DNA of 43,782 bases from Flavonifractor sp. An306 (GTDB lineage Bacteria; Bacillota; Clostridia; Oscillospirales; Oscillospiraceae). This document shows, in pieces, positions 1 to 6,684 of this stretch. The translations under genes and the position numbers were made by a program. How positions within the stretch are numbered: the stretch's first letter is position 1; each line of letters starts with the position of its first letter. The stretch lies in contig NZ_NFIQ01000030.1 in NCBI RefSeq assembly GCF_002159455.1, forward strand, positions 1 to 43,782, in the 5' to 3' direction. The notes under the pieces were generated by a model. The model did no database searches, was not told the DNA's origin, and was given only the letters and a program-made list of their open reading frames with translations.

Positions 1-8
1 ACTCGTTT

Positions 9-37
9 ATTTTACCACGCACTCTTGAGTTTGTCAA
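9..37 (-). promoter_or_regulatory. Strong sigma-A promoter reading out of the left edge (proximal of two)
   Basis: On the minus strand TTGACA (32-37) and TAAAAT (9-14) are separated by 17 bases, and an A-tract lies just upstream of the -35. Transcription would start at about base 2 and leave the window to the left, so the gene it serves is not visible. Confidence 0.75.
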
Positions 38-135
38 GCACTTTTTTCTGATCTCATTCAGAAGTCCGTCCAGGTTCTGCCTCGGTCTCTTCCAAATTCT
101 TCAGTTTTCAGTGCCCTCTCGCAAGGCGCTCAGAT

Positions 136-164
136 AGAATACCACCCATTTCCCCATTTGTCAA
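136..164 (-). promoter_or_regulatory. Second, upstream sigma-A promoter reading left
   Basis: On the minus strand TTGACA (159-164) and TATTCT (136-141) are 17 bases apart. A-tracts at about 168-188 lie upstream like an UP element. It is 127 bases upstream of the other minus-strand promoter and points the same way. The sequence between them has no convincing ORF and no recognised riboswitch or T-box element. Confidence 0.7.
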
Positions 165-200
165 CACCTTTTTTCAGTTTTTTCACTTCTTATTCCTCAG

Positions 201-229
201 TTGCGGCAGACGGCAAAATATGCTACTCT
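201..229 (+). promoter_or_regulatory. Weak candidate promoter for metA
   Basis: TTGCGG (201-206) and TACTCT (224-229) are 17 bases apart, and the -10 is preceded by TGC, an extended -10 arrangement. The predicted leader is only about 30 bases, so there is no room for a SAM riboswitch downstream of this start. Confidence 0.35.
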
Positions 230-265
230 TAACTATATCAAGAACCCATAGAAGGAAGTGCCGCT

Positions 266-1180
266 ATGCCAATTAAAATACCGGATTCGCTGCCGGCTAC
301 CGCCATTCTGGAGAGCGAAAACATCTTTGTCATGACTGAGTATCGGGCCATGCACCAGGATATCCGTCCGCTGAATGTGCTGATTCTCAATCTCATGCCC
401 ACCAAAATCGTTACGGAGACCCAGATCCTGCGCAAGCTGTCCAATACGCCGGTGCAGATCGAAGTGGAACTGCTCCGCACGGCCAGCTACCAATCCCAGC
501 ACACCGACGAGGATCACCTGGCCTCCTTTTATACAACCTTTGATCAGATCAAGGAAAAGAACTTTGACGGTATGATCATCACCGGCGCGCCGGTGGAGAA
601 TCTGGAGTTCGACCAGGTGGAATACTGGCCGGAGCTGTGTGAGATCATGGCCTGGAGTCGTACCCACATCCACTCCACCCTGCATATCTGTTGGGGCGCC
701 CAGGCCGGCCTGTATTTCCATCATGGAATTGAGAAGCGCTCCCTGCCCCAAAAGCTGTTCGGCGTCTATGAGCACCGGGTACTGAAGCCCAATTCGCCGC
801 TTTTCCGAGGTTTTGACGATGTATTCTACGCGCCCCACTCCCGGTATACCGAGGTATGGGAGGAGGACGTCCGCAAAGCGCCCGGCCTGGAACTGGTGGC
901 CGTATCCGCCGACGCCGGAGTGTATGCGGTCAAGACCGAGGACAGCCGGCAGTTCTTTGTCATGGGCCACCCGGAGTATGATCCGGACACCCTGGCCAAG
1001 GAATACTGGCGGGATGTGGACAAAGGGCTGGACATTGCGGTACCCGCCAACTACTTTCCCGGCGACGACCCCACCAAGGTACCGGTGGTCCGGTGGCGCA
1101 GCGCCGGGCAGCTGCTCTACACCAACTGGCTGAATTATTATGTCTATCAGACCACACCCTATGATCTGAAGGATCTGTAA
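266..1180 (+). CDS. metA: Homoserine O-acyltransferase MetA, predicted acetyl-CoA type
   Basis: This cytoplasmic enzyme activates homoserine by O-acylation, the entry step of methionine synthesis. The 304-residue length is normal for the MetA family. The catalytic triad is visible: Cys142 in HICWGAQ, and His235 and Glu237 in MGHPEYD. Residue 111 in GAPVENLEF is Glu. In characterised MetA proteins Glu here goes with acetyl-CoA and Gly with succinyl-CoA, so the product is inferred to be O-acetylhomoserine. The ATG follows a GAAGGAAG ribosome-binding site at good spacing. The gene stands alone and converges on the aminotransferase operon through a shared terminator. No other methionine gene is in the window. 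Confidence 0.95.
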   Translation: MPIKIPDSLPATAILESENIFVMTEYRAMHQDIRPLNVLILNLMPTKIVTETQILRKLSNTPVQIEVELLRTASYQSQHTDEDHLASFYTTFDQIKEKNFDGMIITGAPVENLEFDQVEYWPELCEIMAWSRTHIHSTLHICWGAQAGLYFHHGIEKRSLPQKLFGVYEHRVLKPNSPLFRGFDDVFYAPHSRYTEVWEEDVRKAPGLELVAVSADAGVYAVKTEDSRQFFVMGHPEYDPDTLAKEYWRDVDKGLDIAVPANYFPGDDPTKVPVVRWRSAGQLLYTNWLNYYVYQTTPYDLKDL

Positions 1181-1186
1181 ACATAC

Positions 1187-1226
1187 AAAACCTGCGCCGT
1201 CCGCAAAAGCGGACGGCGCAGGTTTT
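1187..1226. terminator. Bidirectional terminator between metA and the aminotransferase
   Basis: A perfect 18-bp stem (including A/T ends) with an AAAA loop is flanked by A-runs on the left and T-runs on the right. It can terminate metA on the plus strand and the aromatic operon on the minus strand. Confidence 0.93.
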
Positions 1227-1227
1227 C

Positions 1228-2394
1228 TCATGCCATTTTCTCTTTGATGTGGCTCAGCCGGTCCAGGGCCTCCAGCAAAGTTTCGTCTTTCTTGGCGAAG
1301 TGGAGCCGGACGATATTCTGCACATCCTCCTTGAAGAAGGAGGTGCCGGGTACGGCGGAGACCCCCACCTTCCGGGTCATCTCCTCGCAGAACTCCACGT
1401 CGGTCTGGCCCTTCTTCAGGTAGGGGCCAATATCCGCCAGGACGAAGTAGGTGCCCTGGGGATCGGTGAAGGGAATGCCGATATTGCGCAGCCCGTCGGT
1501 AAAGAGCTGCTTCATGTGGGCATAATGCGCCCCAAACTCCTCATAGTAGCTGTCCGGCATCTCCAGGCCGGCTACGGCGGCCTCCATCAGCGGAGAGGGG
1601 GCGCCCACGGTGTTGAAGTCGTGGTACTGCTTGATCTTGTCCATGATGGGCTGGGGGGCAATGGCATAGCCGATGCGCCAGCCGGTGATGGAGTAGGTCT
1701 TGGACAGCGAGGAGCAGGAGATGGTCCGCTCCCACATGCCGGGCATGTTGCACATGTACAGGTGCTTATGGGGGGCGTAGACGATGTGCTCGTACACCTC
1801 GTCCATAATGGCGTACACGTCGTATTTGACACACAGCTCCGCGATCAGCTTCAGCTCCTCCTCGGTAAACACCTTGCCGCTGGGGTTGGAGGGGTTGCAG
1901 ATGAGAATGGCCTTGGGGTGCTGCTTGAAGGCGTCCTCCAGCACGTTGGGGTCAAAGTGGAACTGGGGCGGCACCAAAGGCACGTAGATGGGCTCGCAGT
2001 CGGCGAAGAGGATCTGGGCATGGTAGTTCTCAAAATAGGGGGAGAACAGCACCACCTTGTCCCCGGGGTTGGTGAGGGCAAAGATGGAGTCCACCATGGC
2101 CTCGGTGGAGCCGATGGTCACCACCATCTCAGTGTCCGGGTCAATGTCCCGGCCCATAAAGCGCTTGCACTTTTTGGACAGGGCCCGGCGGAAGTTGGGG
2201 GCGCCCATGGTAATGGGGTACTGGTGGGGCCCCTCGTAGCTCACCTGGGCCAGCCGGTCCAGCAGCGCCTTGGGGGGATCAAAGTCGGGAAAGCCCTGGG
2301 CCAGGTTGATGGCGTTGTTGGCGATGGCGATACGGGTCATCCGGCGGATGACCGAGTCGGTAAAATATTGGGTCTTGCCGCTCATGGGCTGCAT
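1228..2394 (-). CDS. PLP-dependent class I/II aminotransferase, probably aromatic amino acid
   Basis: This 388-residue fold-type I aminotransferase belongs to the aspartate/aromatic aminotransferase group. The PLP lysine is Lys232 in SLSKTYSITGWRIGY, and the substrate-entry region NLAQGFPDF is typical. It is the last gene of the iorA-iorB-paaK-ACT operon, one base after the ACT gene's stop codon. That context suggests it interconverts aromatic amino acids and aryl-pyruvates for the oxidoreductase; the sequence alone does not prove specificity. A GGGGA ribosome-binding site about ten bases upstream supports the first ATG over the one at codon 4. It is not an obvious HisC, although it could in principle supply that activity. 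Confidence 0.88.
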   Translation of the reverse strand: MQPMSGKTQYFTDSVIRRMTRIAIANNAINLAQGFPDFDPPKALLDRLAQVSYEGPHQYPITMGAPNFRRALSKKCKRFMGRDIDPDTEMVVTIGSTEAMVDSIFALTNPGDKVVLFSPYFENYHAQILFADCEPIYVPLVPPQFHFDPNVLEDAFKQHPKAILICNPSNPSGKVFTEEELKLIAELCVKYDVYAIMDEVYEHIVYAPHKHLYMCNMPGMWERTISCSSLSKTYSITGWRIGYAIAPQPIMDKIKQYHDFNTVGAPSPLMEAAVAGLEMPDSYYEEFGAHYAHMKQLFTDGLRNIGIPFTDPQGTYFVLADIGPYLKKGQTDVEFCEEMTRKVGVSAVPGTSFFKEDVQNIVRLHFAKKDETLLEALDRLSHIKEKMA

Positions 2395-2395
2395 A

Positions 2396-2848
2396 TCAGT
2401 CTTCCCCTTTCCGTTCTTCCTGGATGCCCAGCTCTTCCCGGCGCGCGGGGGGCATCCCGTTCTCTTCCAGCAGAGCGGCCAGCCGTTTGAAGTCGGCCAC
2501 CCGGAAAATCATACAGGCCCGGTCCTGCACCTGGCCGAATACAGAGTAGACATACTCCACATCCATATTCTCCCTGGCCAGCAGAGTGAGGATCTTCCCC
2601 AGCGCGCCCGGCTCGTCAGGCACCGTCACCGCCAGCACAGCGGTCATGGAGAGGATAAAGCCGTGCTCCAGCAGCAGGGACGCCGCCTTCTGGGGCTTGT
2701 CCACGATCATGCGCAGCACGCCGTAGTCGCTGGTCTCCGCGATGTGGAGGGCCCGCATGTTGATCTGGCTGTCGGCCAGAATGGTGGTAATCTCCGCCAG
2801 CTGTCCCGCCCGGTTCTCCAGAAAGACGGAAATCTGTTGGATGGTCAT
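2396..2848 (-). CDS. Tandem ACT-domain protein
   Basis: The 150-residue protein consists of two ACT domains, about residues 1-68 and 69-140, and has no catalytic domain. It begins with the pattern ISVFLENRAGQL. ACT pairs bind amino acids, usually at subunit interfaces. Free-standing tandem ACT proteins are often found beside paaK and ior genes in anaerobes, where a sensing or regulatory role is assumed. The frame is open for 20 codons upstream into paaK, but GGGAGG before the ATG at 2848 makes this the start. It lies between paaK and the aminotransferase in the operon. Its ligand is unknown; an aromatic amino acid or arylacetate is the natural guess. Confidence 0.88.
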   Translation of the reverse strand: MTIQQISVFLENRAGQLAEITTILADSQINMRALHIAETSDYGVLRMIVDKPQKAASLLLEHGFILSMTAVLAVTVPDEPGALGKILTLLARENMDVEYVYSVFGQVQDRACMIFRVADFKRLAALLEENGMPPARREELGIQEERKGED

Positions 2849-2864
2849 ATCACTCTTTCCTCCC

Positions 2865-4166
2865 TTATATCTTCCGCTTGTCGATGACCCGGACCGCCTT
2901 GCCCTCACTGCGCTGGATGGACTTGGGCGCCACCAGGCGCACCTTGGCGTAGATGCCCAGCATGGCCTTCAGGGCGGCCACCACCTGTTTCTCCTTCTCG
3001 GCCACCTGGCTGAGCTGGTCGGAGAACATCTCCGGGGTCATCTCCACCAGCACCTCCATGGTGTCGGTGTTGTTCACCCGGTCCACGATGATCTGATAGT
3101 TGGGGGCGAAGCTCTGGCCCAGCAGCACCGTCTCGATCTGGGACGGGAACACATTGACGCCCTTGATGATGAGCATGTCGTCGCTGCGGCCCATGGGCTT
3201 GCTCATCTTCACATGGGTGCGGCCGCAGGGGCAGTCCTCATGGCGTAGCACGCAGATGTCCCGGGTGCGGTAGCGCAGCAGAGGGAATGCCTCCTTGGTG
3301 ATGGAGGTGAACACCAGCTCCCCCTTGCTCCCCTCGGGGAGCACCTCCCCGGTGTTGGGGTCGATGATCTCGGCGATGAAGTGGTCCTCGTTGATGTGCA
3401 TGCCGCTCTGGGCGGAGCACTCGAAGGACACGCCGGGCCCGGACAGTTCGGTGAGGCCGTAGATGTCGTAGGCCTTGATGCCCAGCGTCTCCTCAATATT
3501 CTGCCGCATTTCCTGGCTCCAGGCCTCGGCGCCGAAGATGCCCGCTTTCAGGGGGATCTGGTCGGGGGTGAGGCCCATCTCCTTCATGCTCTCGGCCAGA
3601 TAGGCGGCATAGGAGGGGGTGCAGCACAGAATGGTGGCGTTCAGGTCCCGGATAAACATGATCTGCCGCTCGGTGTTGCCGGAGGAGGTGGGGATGGTGA
3701 GGCAGCCCACCTTGTGGGAGCCGCCGTTGAGGCCGGGGCCCCCGGTAAACAGGCCGTAGCCGTAGCTCACCTGGCACACGTCCTCGTCGGTGCCGCCGGC
3801 GGCCATGATGGCCCGGGCGCAGCAGTCCTCCCACAGGTCGATGTCGTGCTGGGTATAGAAGGCCACCACCCGCTTGCCGGTGGTGCCCGAGGTGGACTGG
3901 ATGCGCACGCAGTCCTTCAGGGGCCGGGCCAGCAGGCCGTAGGGATAGGCCTGCCGCAGGTCGTCCTTGGTGACGAAGGGCAGCTTGTGCAGATCGTCCA
4001 CGCCCCTGATGTCCTCCGGGGTCAGGCCCTTCTCCTCCATCTTCCTGCGGTAATAGGGCACGTTGTCCCACACATTATGTACCTGCTTCACCAGCCGCTC
4101 GTCCTGCCAGGCGCGGATCTGCTCCCGGCTGGCGCACTCAATCTCTTTCTGATAATACCGTTCCAT
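2865..4166 (-). CDS. paaK: Phenylacetate-CoA ligase family protein (PaaK-like)
   Basis: This 433-residue AMP-forming enzyme joins an aryl acid to CoA through an acyl-adenylate. The ATP-binding loop is IQSTSGTTGKRVVAFYT, and the usual PaaK features YGLTE and a C-terminal domain with MGRSDDMLIIKGVNVFP follow. Length is normal for PaaK. It follows iorB by 19 bases, with an AGGAG ribosome-binding site before the ATG. Next to indolepyruvate oxidoreductase it should act on phenylacetate, 4-hydroxyphenylacetate or indoleacetate. It could activate these acids for reductive assimilation, or run in reverse and recover ATP from arylacetyl-CoA. The sequence does not decide the direction. Confidence 0.92.
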   Translation of the reverse strand: MERYYQKEIECASREQIRAWQDERLVKQVHNVWDNVPYYRRKMEEKGLTPEDIRGVDDLHKLPFVTKDDLRQAYPYGLLARPLKDCVRIQSTSGTTGKRVVAFYTQHDIDLWEDCCARAIMAAGGTDEDVCQVSYGYGLFTGGPGLNGGSHKVGCLTIPTSSGNTERQIMFIRDLNATILCCTPSYAAYLAESMKEMGLTPDQIPLKAGIFGAEAWSQEMRQNIEETLGIKAYDIYGLTELSGPGVSFECSAQSGMHINEDHFIAEIIDPNTGEVLPEGSKGELVFTSITKEAFPLLRYRTRDICVLRHEDCPCGRTHVKMSKPMGRSDDMLIIKGVNVFPSQIETVLLGQSFAPNYQIIVDRVNNTDTMEVLVEMTPEMFSDQLSQVAEKEKQVVAALKAMLGIYAKVRLVAPKSIQRSEGKAVRVIDKRKI

Positions 4167-4185
4167 GTTGTCGCTCCTCGTACCC

Positions 4186-4758
4186 TCAGGAATTTCTGCC
4201 CAGATGGAATGCCTTCCGGTTCAGCTCCAAAAACTTCTCCGGCACGCTGTTGGTGATGGCGTTCTGCCACACCTCCTCCGGCAGGTCGAAGTATCGGGAC
4301 AGCCGCCCCATCAGCACCAGGTTCACCGCCCGGCTGCTCCCCGCCTCCTCGGCCAGGGCCAGGGCGTCCATAGCGTCCACCTGCGCGCCGACGGCGGTCA
4401 TCTTGTCCACCAGGTTCTGAGGATACTCCGCCGCGCCGGTAATCACCGGCATGGGGTTGGTCTGCTGGGTGTTGGTGATGAGCCGTCCGTCGGGGCGGAG
4501 AAACTCCAGCCACCGGGCGGCCTCCAGCAGCTCGAAGGATACGATGAAGTCGGCTTCCCCCTTGTCAATCACGGGGGAATACACCTTGTCGCCGTAGCGG
4601 ACATAGGTAACCACGCTGCCGCCCCGCTGGCTCATGCCGTGGACCTCGGACACCTTCACGTCATAGCCCTGGTCCAGCAGCAGACGGCCCAGCAGCTTGC
4701 TGGCCAGCAGGGTGCCCTGGCCGCCCACGCCCACAATCATGATGTTTTTCGTCTGCAT
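4186..4758 (-). CDS. iorB: Indolepyruvate:ferredoxin oxidoreductase, beta subunit
   Basis: The 190-residue gamma-type domain of the 2-oxoacid:ferredoxin oxidoreductase superfamily starts with the characteristic MIVGVGGQGTLLASKLLG, followed by SEVHGMSQRGGSVVTYVRYG. With IorA it forms the complex that oxidatively decarboxylates aryl-pyruvates to arylacetyl-CoA and reduces ferredoxin. Its ATG is three bases after the iorA stop, and its ribosome-binding site (GGAGGAGG) is inside the end of iorA, so the subunits are likely co-translated. Confidence 0.95.
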   Translation of the reverse strand: MQTKNIMIVGVGGQGTLLASKLLGRLLLDQGYDVKVSEVHGMSQRGGSVVTYVRYGDKVYSPVIDKGEADFIVSFELLEAARWLEFLRPDGRLITNTQQTNPMPVITGAAEYPQNLVDKMTAVGAQVDAMDALALAEEAGSSRAVNLVLMGRLSRYFDLPEEVWQNAITNSVPEKFLELNRKAFHLGRNS

Positions 4759-4761
4759 CCC

Positions 4762-6504
4762 TCACACCTCCTCCGGCGCCTGGAGGGCGTCGAATTTGCA
4801 CAGCTGCTGGCACACGCCGCAGCCCACGCACAGGGTGGCGTCCACCCCGGCCTTGCCGTCCCGCACCGAGATGGCGGGGCAGCCGATCTTCATGCAGGCC
4901 TTGCAGCCCACGCACTTGGCGGTATCCACCGTCAGGGAGGCCTTGTGCTTGACGTACTTCAACAGGGCGCAGGGCCGGCGGGAAATCACCACCGACGCCT
5001 CGGGGGCGGCCAGCTCTTCCCTGATCACACGCTCACACTGGCTCAGATCGTAAGGGTCCACCACCCGCACCCGGCGGATGCCCACCGCCCTGCACAGGCT
5101 CTCCAGGTCGATCTTGGTGCAGGGATCCCCTTTCAGATTATAGCCGGTGGTGGGGTTCTGCTGGTGGCCGGTCATGCCGGTGATGGAGTTGTCCAGGATG
5201 ATGACGGTGGCGTTGGACTCGTTGTAGGCGATGTTGATAAGTCCGGTGACCCCCGAGTGCATGAAGGTGGAGTCGCCGATCACCGCCACGGTCTTCCCGT
5301 CCATCTCCCCTCCGCTGGCCTTCAAAAAGCCGTGGAGTCCCGACACCGAGGCCCCCATGCAGATGGTGGAGTCAATGGCCGCCAACGGGGCCACCGCCCC
5401 CAGGGTATAGCAGCCGATGTCACCCAGCACGGTGAGCTTCAGTTTATTTAAGGTATAGAACAGGCCCCGGTGGGGGCAGCCGGCGCACATCACCGGCGGC
5501 CGGGCGGGAATATTCTCCTCCAGGGCCTTGCCGGCGTCGGGGGTCGCGCCCAGCTTTTCGGCCACCAGGTTCTGGCTCAGCTCCCCGATGGGGGAGAAGT
5601 AGTCCTTCCCCGCCAGGGCCAGACCCAGGGCGCGGCAGTGGTCCTCAATGAAGCCATCCAGCTCCTCCACCACCGTCAGCAGATCCACCGAGGCGGCGAA
5701 CTCCTTGATTTTCCGGTCGGGCATAGGCCATATCATGCCCAGCTTGAGCACCGGGTACTTGTCGCCGCACACCTCTTTTACGTACTGGTAGCTGGTGGAG
5801 GAGGTGATGATGCCGATTTTGTGGTCGGCGCCCTCCTCCACCCGGTTCAGGGGGGAGGTCTCGGCGTATTCCGCCAGCTCCGCCAGACGCTGCTCCACCA
5901 CCGGGTGGCGCAGCTTGGCGTAGCCGGGCATCATGATGTACTTGGCGGGCTTCTTCTCATAGGGCACCGGGGCGGGCTCCACCCGCTCGCCGGTCTCCAC
6001 CACGCTCTGGGAGTGGGACACCCGGGTACACATCTTCAGCAGCACCGGGGTGTCAAACCGCTCGGACAGCTCATAGGCCAGCTTGGTAAAGGCCAGGGCC
6101 TCGGCGGAGTCGGCGGGCTCCAGCATGGGCAGCTTGGCGGCCCGGGCATAGTGGCGGGAGTCCTGCTCGTTCTGAGAGGAGTGCATGCCCGCGTCGTCGG
6201 CCACGCCGATGAGCATGCCGGCGTTCACCCCGGTGTAGGCAATGGTGAACAGGGGGTCGGCGGCCACGTTGAGGCCCACGTGCTTCATGCCGCAGAAGGA
6301 CCGTTTCCCCGCCAGGCTGGCGCCAAAGGCGGTCTCCATGGCCACCTTCTCGTTGGGGGCCCACTCGGCGTAGATCTCCCGATATTTGGCCGCGGCCTCG
6401 GTGATCTCGGTGCTGGGGGTGCCGGGATAGCTGGAAACGACGGAGCAGCCCGCCTCATAGAGGCCCCGGGCCACGGCTTCGTTGCCGAGCATCAGGGTTT
6501 TCAT
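4762..6504 (-). CDS. iorA: Indolepyruvate:ferredoxin oxidoreductase, alpha subunit
   Basis: This 580-residue subunit carries the active site. The N-terminal half resembles the pyrimidine-binding domain (YPGTPSTEI near residue 25; NEKVAMETAFGAS near 55). The C-terminal half has the thiamine diphosphate/Mg site (GDSTFMHSG near 408, ILDNSITGMTGHQ). Two ferredoxin-type [4Fe-4S] motifs close the protein: CVGCKACMKIGCP and CVGCGVCQQLC. The frame stays open 37 codons further upstream through the leader hairpin, but an AAAGGAGAG site just before the ATG at 6504 and the family start MKTLMLGNEAVARG fix this start. First gene of a five-gene operon. Confidence 0.96.
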   Translation of the reverse strand: MKTLMLGNEAVARGLYEAGCSVVSSYPGTPSTEITEAAAKYREIYAEWAPNEKVAMETAFGASLAGKRSFCGMKHVGLNVAADPLFTIAYTGVNAGMLIGVADDAGMHSSQNEQDSRHYARAAKLPMLEPADSAEALAFTKLAYELSERFDTPVLLKMCTRVSHSQSVVETGERVEPAPVPYEKKPAKYIMMPGYAKLRHPVVEQRLAELAEYAETSPLNRVEEGADHKIGIITSSTSYQYVKEVCGDKYPVLKLGMIWPMPDRKIKEFAASVDLLTVVEELDGFIEDHCRALGLALAGKDYFSPIGELSQNLVAEKLGATPDAGKALEENIPARPPVMCAGCPHRGLFYTLNKLKLTVLGDIGCYTLGAVAPLAAIDSTICMGASVSGLHGFLKASGGEMDGKTVAVIGDSTFMHSGVTGLINIAYNESNATVIILDNSITGMTGHQQNPTTGYNLKGDPCTKIDLESLCRAVGIRRVRVVDPYDLSQCERVIREELAAPEASVVISRRPCALLKYVKHKASLTVDTAKCVGCKACMKIGCPAISVRDGKAGVDATLCVGCGVCQQLCKFDALQAPEEV

Positions 6505-6538
6505 GGTGCATCTCTCCTTTATCAGAGGCCCGGAAGAT

Positions 6539-6571
6539 AAAAAAACGTCCTCTGCGCACATGCAGAGGACG
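6539..6571 (-). terminator. Terminator hairpin in the iorA leader (possible attenuator)
   Basis: On the minus strand a perfect 10-bp stem with a 6-base loop is followed by seven T residues. It lies downstream of the candidate iorA promoter and only 35 bases upstream of the iorA ATG. It may simply end transcription from the acyl-CoA synthetase gene, but a transcript starting at the iorA promoter must also cross it. Confidence 0.85.
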
Positions 6572-6631
6572 AAAAATTCCGGCGAAACGGCCTCTACCTG
6601 GTTCCGTACTCGCAAAACTTTGAACGGTTTT

Positions 6632-6660
6632 ACTTTATCACTTTCTTACAATAAAGTCAA
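6632..6660 (-). promoter_or_regulatory. Sigma-A promoter of the iorA operon
   Basis: On the minus strand TTGACT (6655-6660) and TAAAGT (6632-6637) are 17 bases apart. It lies just after the acyl-CoA synthetase stop codon and predicts a leader of about 120 bases before iorA. Confidence 0.75.
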
Positions 6661-6684
6661 TGTGTTTCATCCAGTTCTTCACAT

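Noticed and set aside
38-135. T-box or S-box riboswitch near the left edge
   Set aside because: No T-box sequence (TGGNACCGCG type), specifier loop or SAM-binding core could be found on either strand. The metA leader is too short as well.
1228-2394. The aminotransferase as the missing HisC
   Set aside because: It lies in the aryl-pyruvate operon about 35 kb from the his promoter, and its motifs fit the general aspartate/aromatic group. It might moonlight, but nothing in the sequence supports naming it hisC.
6505-6615. A 37-codon N-terminal extension of iorA, or a leader peptide in this frame
   Set aside because: It reads through the terminator hairpin from a TTG, has no ribosome-binding site and is not enriched in Trp, Phe or Tyr. 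The ATG at 6504 has a strong site and matches the family start.
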